Source: DASVEE01 sp036380735
Lineage (GTDB): Bacteria; Acidobacteriota; Thermoanaerobaculia; Gp7-AA8
DNA: 64,000 nt
Direction: 5' to 3'
NCBI GenBank assembly: GCA_036380735.1
Contig: DASVEE010000009.1
Location: forward strand, 22,307-86,306
The notes under the pieces are model-generated. The model ran no database searches. It was given only the letters and a program-made list of their open reading frames with translations, and was not told the DNA's origin. Positions within the stretch are counted from its first letter, which is position 1, and the number at the start of each line of letters is the position of its first letter. The translations under genes and the position numbers were made by a program. Shown here piece after piece: positions 32,790 to 39,458 of this stretch.

Positions 32790-32880
32790 GTGAGAAAGCC
32801 GCCGCTGATGAAGCGTCGCTGCCGCGGTCCAACCTTGTCCCTCGCTGGACGATGCACCGCGCTCCGTGGGAACTCCCGCG
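32790..32880 (+). repeat. MKRRCR dispersed repeat, copy B
   Basis: This copy matches A at 30075-30163 and contains GTGAGAAAGCCGCCGCTGAT and GACGATGCACCGC blocks. A related fragment, CTTTGTCCCTCGCTGGGAAC, follows at about 32927. The gene-free stretch 32618-33170 holds this repeat and no convincing coding frame. Confidence 0.7.
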
Positions 32881-33170
32881 AGGAATGACGCGAGCACGAC
32901 GCTCCTCCGCACACCCGGCGGAAAACTTTGTCCCTCGCTGGGAACCTTCTGGCGTCAGAGCTTTTGGTCCTCTGCGGTACCGCCGTCCGGCTCTACAACA
33001 CGTGGAGTGTGGCCGGGAGAGAGAGACGGAAGCTCTGGCCGTAGCGGCTTTCGGCGCTCGGGTCTGAGGGACGTAGACGGTGAAAATGCGCAGCCTCGAC
33101 CCCCTACAGTTCTCCTCGCACGAGGAGGAACGGATCGATGGTAAACTTTCCCTTCTCGGGAGGCGGGTAA

Positions 33171-33392
33171 ATGGCGCGTGTTGAAGAAGTTGAGGAAGCG
33201 GTCCTCGAGGCCATCAGAGCGAGCGAGGAGCCGCTTCCGAAGACGATCATTGATGAGTTGCAGCGCCGCGCCGATTTCACCGACGCGCTCGTGTCCGAGG
33301 CGATCTGGCGCCTGGTGGCCAACCACAAGGTGCAGCTGACGAAAACGCTCCGGCTGCGCACCGATGGCCAGACCGCTCCCGCGGCGATGTAG
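33171..33392 (+). CDS. Small winged-helix-like protein upstream of the dGTPase gene
   Basis: This 73-residue protein reads MARVEEVEEAVLEAIRASEE, then PLPKTIIDELQRRADFTDA, and VSEAIWRLVANHKVQLTKTL. The helix-helix-helix-beta pattern with 'I...L......VSEAIWRLVANHKVQLT' is that of a minimal winged-helix DNA-binding domain. A Shine-Dalgarno (GGGAGG) lies six bases upstream of the ATG. It is separated from the dGTPase gene by 21 bases and is presumably co-transcribed. It may regulate the operon or act as an accessory subunit; neither can be shown from sequence. The length and lack of a partner domain are as expected for single-domain regulators. Confidence 0.75.
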   Translation: MARVEEVEEAVLEAIRASEEPLPKTIIDELQRRADFTDALVSEAIWRLVANHKVQLTKTLRLRTDGQTAPAAM

Positions 33393-33413
33393 CCAGACAT
33401 CTGAAGGTCCTGC

Positions 33414-34751
33414 ATGAGGGATGCGCGGTTTCATCCGGCCGGACCTGAAACAGCCTACCGCAGCGCGTTTCAACGCGACCGGGACCGGATTCTCTACAGC
33501 TCCGCATTTCGGCGGCTGGCCGGCGTCACACAAGTCGTCGGCGCAACCGAAGGGTTCATCTTCCACAACCGCCTGACGCATTCACTCAAGGTCGCCCAAC
33601 TCGGCCGGCGGATCGCGGAGAAGCTGCTCTTCGCGCAGCCCGAGCTCACGAAAGACGCCGTTCCGGTCGATCCTGATGTCGTCGAGGCAGCCGGCCTGGC
33701 GCACGATCTCGGCCACCCGCCTTTCGGCCATGTAGCCGAGTCGGCGCTCAAGCACGTCGCTTCCGGCGTCAGTAACTTCGAGGCGTTCGAGGGGAATCCG
33801 CAGTCATTCCGCATCCTCACGAAACTCGCGATGCGTAGTTTTGAGCAGGACGGCTTGAACCTTTCGCGTGCGACGCTGAATGCGGTCCTGAAGTATCCCT
33901 GGCTTCGCGAAGCGGCGGGGGACCGGAGTGAGAAGTGGGGCGCTTACCATTCTGAGCGCGACGTGTTCGAGTGGGCGCGAAACGAAGACACCGTCGCGAA
34001 GGATGTAAAAACCGCCGAGGCGGAGATCATGGATTGGGCGGATGACATCGCCTACTCGGTGCACGACGTGGAGGACTTCTTCAAAGCGAACCTGATTCCG
34101 CTCGACCGCCTCGCCGTCTCCGATGCCGAGCAATCGCGCTTCTTCGAGCGCGCCAAGGATCACATCAAGATCGTACGAGAAGGCCAGAAGCGAAAGCTCA
34201 CGCCGGACGAGCAGAACGCCCTCTTCAAGAGATTTCAGAACGAGATCGCCCCGCTTTTCCCGCGCGAGCGTTTCGAGGGCACGCGTCCGCAGCGCGCCGT
34301 ACTGCGGACGTTCACGTCCGCGCTCATTGGACGCTACATCGACGCGATCCAACTTCGAGAGCCGTCGCCTCAATCGCCGCGCGCGGTAGAAATCGACCGT
34401 GAGATCGAACAAGAGGTGAACCTTTTGAAAGAGCTGACGTGGGTGTATGTGATCCGCAACCCGGCGCTGGCGACGCAGCAACGGGGTCAGAAGCAATTGA
34501 TCACGTTTCTCTTCAACGCCTACCGCGAAGCCACTACAGAGAAGGAGCCGGATCTGCTGCCCATGTCCACGCGCGATCAGCTTCTGAAGTTGCGTGCCGA
34601 CGGGCTGGATAATGACAGCACACGCACGCGGCTCGTCATCGATCTGATTGCCAGCATGACGGAAGTCCAGGCGCTCGAGACCTACCAGAAACTGACAGGC
34701 CTCATGCCCGGGTCGGGTCTTGATGTTTTGCTACACCAGAGCATTAGCTGA
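33414..34751 (+). CDS. dgt: dGTPase-like HD-domain triphosphohydrolase
   Basis: This 445-residue enzyme belongs to the Dgt family of HD hydrolases, which split dNTPs to deoxynucleoside and triphosphate. The N-terminal signature AFQRDRDRILYSSAFRRLAG is followed by NRLTHSLKVAQLGRRIAE with the first metal His, then AAGLAHDLGHPPFGHVAE with the HD pair at 97-98. ADDIAYSVHDVEDFF near 205 completes the metal site. The length fits the family. It functions in dNTP pool control, and dGTPases are also known to restrict phage by depleting nucleotides. Here it stands beside the DUF262/nucleotidyltransferase block and behind a small winged-helix gene, so a defence role is possible alongside the housekeeping one. 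Confidence 0.92.
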   Translation: MRDARFHPAGPETAYRSAFQRDRDRILYSSAFRRLAGVTQVVGATEGFIFHNRLTHSLKVAQLGRRIAEKLLFAQPELTKDAVPVDPDVVEAAGLAHDLGHPPFGHVAESALKHVASGVSNFEAFEGNPQSFRILTKLAMRSFEQDGLNLSRATLNAVLKYPWLREAAGDRSEKWGAYHSERDVFEWARNEDTVAKDVKTAEAEIMDWADDIAYSVHDVEDFFKANLIPLDRLAVSDAEQSRFFERAKDHIKIVREGQKRKLTPDEQNALFKRFQNEIAPLFPRERFEGTRPQRAVLRTFTSALIGRYIDAIQLREPSPQSPRAVEIDREIEQEVNLLKELTWVYVIRNPALATQQRGQKQLITFLFNAYREATTEKEPDLLPMSTRDQLLKLRADGLDNDSTRTRLVIDLIASMTEVQALETYQKLTGLMPGSGLDVLLHQSIS

Positions 34752-34886
34752 TCATTGAAGAAGACGAAGCTTCAACAGTCGCATCGCCGCCCTCCGACTC
34801 TTATGCGCGTCAACAGCAACGCATACGCGTCTACACGCGATTCGCGCGTTTACCCTCCTCCATTTTGATGCTAACTTCCATCCTGC

Positions 34887-35129
34887 ATGCCGGCCGGATC
34901 GCTACATGTTTTGGATGCCGAGGGGTTGTATGTGCGGCATTTTCCGGTGCTGCTCGAGGCGGCGATGCGGAAGTTTGCGATGGGGGTGGAGGAGGCGGAG
35001 GAGCTGGCGCACGACGTTTTGCTCGCTTCGCTGCTGCAGCAGCAGCGCGTCGTGAACATGGATGCGCACCTGGCTGCCGCTCTCGATGCCGCGGCGCAGA
35101 AGCAGAGGGGGAGCCGGCATGGGCGATGA
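34887..35129 (+). CDS. Sigma-70 region-2-like short protein
   Basis: This 80-residue protein looks like an isolated region 2 of an ECF sigma factor: LYVRHFPVLLEAAMRKFAMG, then VEEAEELAHDVLLASLLQQQ. 'EEAEELAHDVLL' matches the region 2.2 pattern (DAEDLVQEVF) that contacts RNA polymerase. No region 4 follows; the protein stops and a TPR gene begins 11 bases earlier (overlap 35119-35129). It could be a truncated sigma factor, a split one, or a polymerase-binding adaptor working with the TPR partner. No Shine-Dalgarno is obvious at ATG 34887. The overlapping arrangement suggests that the pair is a functional unit rather than decay. Confidence 0.6.
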   Translation: MPAGSLHVLDAEGLYVRHFPVLLEAAMRKFAMGVEEAEELAHDVLLASLLQQQRVVNMDAHLAAALDAAAQKQRGSRHGR

Positions 35130-36312
35130 GACGCCGGTCGATCTTCGGGCGCTGCTCGCGAAGCGCAACCGGCTCGCGGAGTTTGCGGCGCTGGCGCGGC
35201 GGCTGGAGGCGGAGCGCGCCGGCGCGGCCTCGATGCTCGAGCACGCGCTGCGCACCACGCCGGTCGAGCGGTGGGACAGTCTCGTCCAGCGTCCCGAGCT
35301 GCGCACCAACGGCACCATCGAGCGGCTCGCGGAGCTGGTCAACACGGAGCTGACGCGCAATCCCAGGCACGCGGAGAAACTGGCGCGGTTCGCCGTCGCC
35401 ATCGCGGAGAAGATCGCGGACGACGCGTACCCGAGGGTCACGATCGCGCAGATCCGCGGGAGCGCGTGGAAGGACTACGGCAAGGTGCTGTCGTATCTGG
35501 CGCGACATGGGGAAGCGCTGCAGAGCTTCGATCGCGCCGAGGCCGCGCTCGACGGTCTCCGAGCGGACCTTGCGCACGATCGCTCCATCATCCATCTGAA
35601 CCGCGCCATCACGCTCTCCGAGATGGGGCAGCACCAGCAGGCCTTGCGCTATCTCGCCGACTGCGGGACGACTTTCAAGCAGCACGGCGACACGAAGCTC
35701 TACATCCTGTCCGAGTTTGCGGAAGGCGTCGTCCTGCAGCGCCTCGGCAAGTATCGAGAGGCGCGGGAAACGTACCTCCTGCTCCTCGCCTCCTCGGCGG
35801 AGCTCGACCGCGCAACGCGCGCGTCGCTCCATCAGGACATCGGCATGTGCTCGACCGAGCTGGGGGACTTCGACGCGGCGGGAGCGAACCTGGCGAAAGC
35901 GATCGCCCTGCATCACGAGCTCGGCCAGCCGATCGAGCTCGCACGAGCCGAATACGGCCGCGGGCGGCTCCTGCTGCGGAAGCGTCTTTACGCGCAGGCA
36001 GTCGAACATCTACGCCCGGTGCGTCACCGCTTCCTCATGCATTCGCTGGCCGAAGAGGCGGGACTGTGCGGTCTGGAGATGGTGGAAGGGCTGCTGCTGC
36101 TCGCACGAGCGGAGGAAGCCGAGCGCCTCGCGCAGACGATCCTGAGCGAGTTTCTCGCCGCCAACCTCAACTCGCGCGCCATCACCGCGCTCGGCTATCT
36201 CACCGAAGCGATTGCCGCCAGGAAAGCCACGCCCAAGACGGCGATCCGGGTGCGGGAGTATGTGCTCTCGCTCCGAACGTCTCCGGAGCGAGAGTTTGAA
36301 ACGCATGACTGA
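35119..36312 (+). CDS. TPR-repeat protein coupled to the sigma-like gene
   Basis: This 397-residue all-helical soluble protein has no signal peptide. The N-terminal ~110 residues (ALLAKRNRLAEFAALARRLE, SMLEHALRTTPVERWDSLVQ) are unassigned. From about 120 to 385 there are at least six TPR-like repeats, for example YGKVLSYLARHGEALQSFDR, LNRAITLSEMGQHQQALRYL, EGVVLQRLGKYREARETYLL and IGMCSTELGDFDAAGANLAK. TPR proteins bind partner peptides. Its start overlaps the sigma-region-2-like gene by 11 bases, and a 67-residue secreted peptide is encoded head-on three bases after its stop. The layout is reminiscent of peptide-sensing regulators (Rap/NprR-like cytoplasmic TPRs), but that analogy is mine. 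Confidence 0.75.
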   Translation: MGDETPVDLRALLAKRNRLAEFAALARRLEAERAGAASMLEHALRTTPVERWDSLVQRPELRTNGTIERLAELVNTELTRNPRHAEKLARFAVAIAEKIADDAYPRVTIAQIRGSAWKDYGKVLSYLARHGEALQSFDRAEAALDGLRADLAHDRSIIHLNRAITLSEMGQHQQALRYLADCGTTFKQHGDTKLYILSEFAEGVVLQRLGKYREARETYLLLLASSAELDRATRASLHQDIGMCSTELGDFDAAGANLAKAIALHHELGQPIELARAEYGRGRLLLRKRLYAQAVEHLRPVRHRFLMHSLAEEAGLCGLEMVEGLLLLARAEEAERLAQTILSEFLAANLNSRAITALGYLTEAIAARKATPKTAIRVREYVLSLRTSPEREFETHD

Positions 36313-36315
36313 CCG

Positions 36316-36519
36316 TTACGGCCGCGGGATCGAGATGCCGTCGCCGAGGTTCATGACGGTTCTCTTCAGGAGCCGCACGAGCCGCTCCATCGGGCTGCCG
36401 CCCTTCCCGCGCCATAACGACTCGCCGTTGCCCGGCATCGCCGATGCCGACACCGCGAAGAAGACGACCATGAAAAGCACGGACACACCACGAGCCACCG
36501 CACTGCGATTCTGACGCAT
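36316..36519 (-). CDS. Small secreted peptide, unknown
   Basis: This 67-residue product reads MRQNRSAVARGVSVLFMVVF, then FAVSASAMPGNGESLWRGK, and ends VMNLGDGISIPRP. The first 27 residues form a textbook signal peptide (AxA cleavage at ASA), leaving about 40 residues, basic in the middle (MERLVRLLKRTV) and Pro-ended. A strong Shine-Dalgarno (GAGGAGG) about 6 bases before ATG 36519 shows that it is really translated. The gene faces the TPR gene tail to tail with a 3-base gap. Its size and export suggest a signalling or antimicrobial peptide, or a small envelope factor. The upstream region 36520-36901 carries a 9-bp-unit repeat and no other gene. Confidence 0.7.
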   Translation of the reverse strand: MRQNRSAVARGVSVLFMVVFFAVSASAMPGNGESLWRGKGGSPMERLVRLLKRTVMNLGDGISIPRP

Positions 36520-36679
36520 ACAACTCCTCCTCACCGGCGTGGAGCCGGTCTGGTGATTTGAGGAGGGGGCGCCCTCTCCAGCTTTACGGGGTGACGTGAG
36601 ACGTTCTCACGGCCCTGGCCGAGGCGAAGTATCGCGCATTCGGTAGAAGGTGATGGGCATGCAGGTCACATTGGTGGCA

Positions 36680-36785
36680 TTCGTCCTATGGGTCCTATTG
36701 GGCCTATTGGTCCTATTGGGCGAATGGGATGGATGGACGGATGGGACGGATGGGACGAATGGGACGGATGGGACGGATGGGAGGA
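36680..36785. repeat. 9-bp-unit repeat, arms in opposite order
   Basis: Reverse-type units (TCGTCCTATGGGTCCTATTG) come first and forward units (GGACGGATG repeated) second. The order is inside-out compared with complete elements, as if two elements were fused at their termini or the centre was inverted. It lies in the gap 36520-36901. Confidence 0.75.
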
Positions 36786-36901
36786 GTCATGGTCTGTCCC
36801 AGACAAAGGTTCCGGCGGAGAGCGCAAAGTGGCGTCGACGTGCTGCCGCTCCGCGCGGCCCTCATGGGCCGATGACGATGCGGGCGTAGAATGGATGCGC
36901 A

Positions 36902-37123
36902 ATGAAGATCGCTACAGGAACGGTCACGGACGGAACGATCGTCGTCGAAGGACAATCCTTCTCGGAAGGTGAGAAGGTCACGGTTTTGAGCTACGGCAAC
37001 GGTGAGCCGTTCCGTGTGTCTCCCGAAGAAAAACGGATGCTCCTCGAATCGATGGCCCAGGCCGACCGCGGTGAGTTCGTGGACGCAGACGATCTCCTCG
37101 CCGAGCTCGACGAGTCGAACTGA
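36902..37123 (+). CDS. Antitoxin of a ParE/RelE-type pair
   Basis: This 73-residue acidic protein begins MKIATGTVTDGTIVVEGQSF (a small beta-barrel-like start with 'EGEKVTVL'). It ends in a helical acidic tail, RVSPEEKRMLLESMAQADRG and DADDLLAELDES. It is encoded three bases before a ParE-like toxin gene, so it is its antitoxin by position and length. The C-terminal LLESMAQADRGEFVDADDLL resembles the toxin-wrapping helix of ParD/RelB-type antitoxins. The N-terminal part is not ribbon-helix-helix and looks AbrB-like or barrel-like. A TAGAAT box nine bases before the ATG suggests a near-leaderless transcript. Autoregulation is likely for the family but not shown here. Confidence 0.75.
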   Translation: MKIATGTVTDGTIVVEGQSFSEGEKVTVLSYGNGEPFRVSPEEKRMLLESMAQADRGEFVDADDLLAELDESN

Positions 37124-37126
37124 GCG

Positions 37127-37441
37127 GTGGCATTTCGCGTCAAACCCACACCGTTCGCCGCCCGGCAGATTCGCGACGAGGGGGCCTGGTGGAAGCGCAA
37201 CCGCACGAAGGCGCCGCACTTGTTTCGCGCGGAGCTGCGGAAAGCGTTTGGGCTCATCAGCGAGTATCCAGAGGCAGGCACCGTGGCTGAAGACGTGCAG
37301 CTCACAGGTGTGCGCCGCGTCCTTCTGGTCGATACTCAGCACTACGTCTACTACCGCGTAAGTCATGCAGCCAGGCGGATCGAAGTTCTTGCCGTATGGA
37401 GCACGAGGCGCGGCGAACCGCCCACAATCGGCGCCTCCTGA
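37127..37441 (+). CDS. ParE/RelE-superfamily toxin
   Basis: This 104-residue basic protein has the RelE/ParE fold: FRVKPTPFAARQIRDEGAWW, then RTKAPHLFRAELRKAFGLIS, EYPEAGTVAEDVQLTGVRRV, and the closing strands HYVYYRVSHAARRIEVLAVW ending WSTRRGEPP. The 'YYRV....RIEVLAVWSTRRG' end is typical of ParE-like toxins, which poison gyrase or cut mRNA at the ribosome. The start is GTG, three bases after the antitoxin stop, so expression is coupled. It is one of two toxin-antitoxin pairs in the window, the other being the PIN pair at its left end. The target cannot be distinguished from sequence. Confidence 0.85.
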   Translation: MAFRVKPTPFAARQIRDEGAWWKRNRTKAPHLFRAELRKAFGLISEYPEAGTVAEDVQLTGVRRVLLVDTQHYVYYRVSHAARRIEVLAVWSTRRGEPPTIGAS

Positions 37442-37544
37442 GGAGTGCCTCGTCAGCTGCCGCCTCCTGTGCGCAGGCCCACCGTCCTCGCCGGCGCTGC
37501 TCCGCACTCGCGTCGAGCGGCAGCGTTCTCGCTAGGTGAAGGGC

Positions 37545-38207
37545 ATGCACTCTGCCTTGAAGGTTGCGCTCGCGACTGGCGTGTTCGCGGTGGGACACAG
37601 CCTGCTCGCCAGTACTCGGGCGAAAGAGGCGGTTGCGTCGCGCGTGCGTTTTGGGCGTGAGCTCTACCGGGTCGCCTATAACGCCCAGGCCTTGCTCACG
37701 TTCGGTGGGCTGGTGTGGTACATCGCGCGGCGGCCGCAGCGGACTCTCTACCGGGTTCGCGGACCGCTCGCACTGCTGATGCGGCTGGGGCAGTGCGGAG
37801 GCGTTGCGTTCGCCGTCGCGGCGGCTCGCGCGACGGGCGTGGCGAAGCTCGCCGGGCTGGACAACCTCGTTGCTGTACTCAACGGGATGCCGGTGACGCA
37901 GGTGCCGGCGGCGCAGGGACCGGAGGCGGCGGATGGAAACGGTGTGCTTCGTGCGCGCGGCCCGTTCACTCTCGTGCGGCACCCGTTGAACCTTGCTCCC
38001 CTCGCGCCGTTCTGGCTGACCCCGCACATGACCACGCGCCGGCTGGCGTTCAATGTGGTCGCCACCGCCTATCTCGTCATCGGATCGCTGCACGAAGAGA
38101 AGAGACTGCTGCGCGAGTACGGCGAAGCCTACGCGCGCTATCAGAGCGCCGGGGTGCCGTTCTATTTGCCGTCCGTGGACCGGCAGCGACGCGTTCGGCC
38201 CGAATAG
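37545..38207 (+). CDS. ICMT/NnrU-like membrane methyltransferase
   Basis: This roughly 220-residue membrane protein has about five hydrophobic segments. The C-terminal block carries the isoprenylcysteine carboxyl methyltransferase-like signature: FTLVRHPLNLAPLAPFWLTP (RHP motif near 148), then SLHEEKRLLREYGEAYARYQ (the 'EE..L...FG..Y..Y' cofactor motif). Bacterial members methylate isoprenoid or other lipid-like substrates with S-adenosylmethionine, or belong to the NnrU group with unclear function. AGGTGAAGG before ATG 37545 supports that start; a GTG at 37536 is also in frame. The stop codon (GAATAG) is supplied by a 9-bp repeat element. It stands alone; the toxin gene ends about 100 bases upstream. 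Confidence 0.75.
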   Translation: MHSALKVALATGVFAVGHSLLASTRAKEAVASRVRFGRELYRVAYNAQALLTFGGLVWYIARRPQRTLYRVRGPLALLMRLGQCGGVAFAVAAARATGVAKLAGLDNLVAVLNGMPVTQVPAAQGPEAADGNGVLRARGPFTLVRHPLNLAPLAPFWLTPHMTTRRLAFNVVATAYLVIGSLHEEKRLLREYGEAYARYQSAGVPFYLPSVDRQRRVRPE

Positions 38208-38240
38208 GACCTATACAGGACGTATGGGACGAATGGGACT
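38198..38240. repeat. 9-bp-unit repeat, forward half element
   Basis: GAATAGGACCTATACAGGAC is followed by GTATGGGACGAATGGGAC. The first unit provides the TAG stop of the methyltransferase gene. It is immediately followed by the CTCTCCCC hairpin element. Confidence 0.75.
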
Positions 38241-38256
38241 CACCCTGGGCGGGGCA

Positions 38257-38535
38257 TATGCGCTAACTTACGAGACGCCACGAGGGACCGTCCGCTGCTT
38301 TGTTGCCCCTCTCCCCGGCCTTTGCGGGGAGAGGGAGACGTGAGCGAAGCGAACGCGGGTGAGGGGCCGCGGTGCACCACAAACGCCGCTCCGAAGCTGG
38401 CTTCGTGTTGTGCCGCGGCCCCTCACCCGATTTTTCGCTTCAGGCGAAAAATCACCCTCTCCCCGCAAAAGCCGGGGAGAGGGGCGACAAAGCAGGCCTC
38501 CGCCCCATCCCGGTGACCGTGAGTTAGTGCATATG
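38257..38535. repeat. CTCTCCCC hairpin element, long copy
   Basis: The ends GGCATATGCGCTAACTTACG and CCGTGAGTTAGTGCATATGG are inverted. Inside, each arm has its own CTCTCCCC/GGGGAGAG hairpin next to GCTTTGTTGCCCC and GGGCGACAAAGC. The centre (GGTGAGGGGCCGCGG...) is also inverted. Together with the preceding 9-bp repeat it fills 38208-38548, with no gene. It shares about 80 bp with the short copy at 26705-26831. Confidence 0.85.
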
Positions 38536-38548
38536 GTGCCTCCGCCTC

Positions 38549-38875
38549 TCAACCGCTGATGAAGTCGATCCGCGCCGGCACGGTCATGCGCAGCACGGCC
38601 GTCTGGTGGAAGCGGCGGGCGTACTCGGTGGCGATCTCTTGGATCAGGCGTTTGGAGGTGGCGTCGCCGGGGTGGGCGATCTCGATCACGGTGGTGTCTT
38701 CGCGGCCGCCCATCCAGGCGCCGCGCGCTCGCCAGAGGGTGAAGCCGTCGGGGAAACGCGGCTCGACGACTTCGACGACGAAGGCTTCGAGCTGGGCGTC
38801 GGTGACCACGCCTCCTCCGGGGATCGACATGCCGCAGTGCGCCGGCTCGCGCGCGGGCACAGCCGCGCGATACAC
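38549..38875 (-). CDS. DUF3574-domain protein
   Basis: This protein of about 108 residues matches DUF3574: SIPGGGVVTDAQLEAFVVEV, then EPRFPDGFTLWRARGAWMGG, HPGDATSKRLIQEIATEYAR and RFHQTAVLRMTVPARIDF. The blocks 'PGGG.V....F...V.PRFPDG.T' and 'F.Q.AVLR....ARI.F' are clear. Family members are usually small exported proteins; here no signal peptide is visible in the frame. The start is uncertain: GTG 38875 and GTG 38860 are the candidates, and ATG 38830 would cut into the conserved core. Missing upstream residues may mean the N-terminus was lost to the opposing gene at 38915. The biochemical role of the family is unknown. Confidence 0.7.
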   Translation of the reverse strand: MYRAAVPAREPAHCGMSIPGGGVVTDAQLEAFVVEVVEPRFPDGFTLWRARGAWMGGREDTTVIEIAHPGDATSKRLIQEIATEYARRFHQTAVLRMTVPARIDFISG

Positions 38876-38914
38876 GGCGAATGGGTCGCATGCGACAATC
38901 GTGGAAAGGAGTGG

Positions 38915-39409
38915 ATGACGATGGGATCGGTGCTGTACAGCGCGTCCGGGAACTACAACTACTACTACCTGATGCTTGGCTCGCAGGGCTTGACCTGGGA
39001 CAAACTGGCCAAACGATATCTTTACCTCGACACGCCCAAGCCAATCTGGATCGAGTCCGATAAGGACAGCAACAGCGGGCAGGTACGGACCGGCGACGTG
39101 GTGTACATCCGGATGCAGATCGGCGCGGCGAACTCGATGTGCCAGTCCACGGACACGCTCTACGCGGAGTGGAGCCTGGGGAAGGGCTCGGGTGTGTGGC
39201 AGCTCTACACGGACATCGAACAAACCCCCGGCATCCCCATCGTGACCGGTCAGCCGCTGTACTTCTACTATCCGCTGGCCGAGGCGAACATGGTGTGGCT
39301 GGTCCAGACGGACGGCAGCTACTTCACCGGCGCCGCTACTGCCGGAGCGCAGCTCACGTTCGCCGACTACGACGCCAGCGCGGAGACGGAGACGCCGGAA
39401 AGCGACTGA
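38915..39409 (+). CDS. Aromatic-rich protein of unknown function
   Basis: I do not recognise this 164-residue protein. It is rich in Tyr and Trp (SASGNYNYYYLMLGSQGLTW), with DTPKPIWIESDKDSNSGQVR and GDVVYIRMQIGAANSMCQST, then GQPLYFYYPLAEANMVWLVQ. It looks all-beta, possibly a sandwich or a lectin-like or toxin-like fold. It has no signal peptide and a short acidic tail (DYDASAETETPESD). A good Shine-Dalgarno (AAAGGAG) lies just before ATG 38915, so translation is credible. It diverges closely from the DUF3574 gene, and the M1 aminopeptidase follows 49 bases after its stop. A function cannot be deduced. Confidence 0.6.
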   Translation: MTMGSVLYSASGNYNYYYLMLGSQGLTWDKLAKRYLYLDTPKPIWIESDKDSNSGQVRTGDVVYIRMQIGAANSMCQSTDTLYAEWSLGKGSGVWQLYTDIEQTPGIPIVTGQPLYFYYPLAEANMVWLVQTDGSYFTGAATAGAQLTFADYDASAETETPESD

Positions 39410-39458
39410 CGTCGCGCGGTGATTTGCCTGCTGACCTTCCCGGCGTAGCATTCCGCGC

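Noticed and set aside
32852..33144. Short plus-strand frames after repeat copy B
   Set aside because: They start inside the repeat, have no ribosome site and no family resemblance, and end before the winged-helix gene.
36666..36972. Small frames reading GPIGPIGPIG or TDGTDGTNG
   Set aside because: They are translations of the 9-bp repeat, not genes. The same applies to the other GRIGRIG-type frames around the repeat copies.
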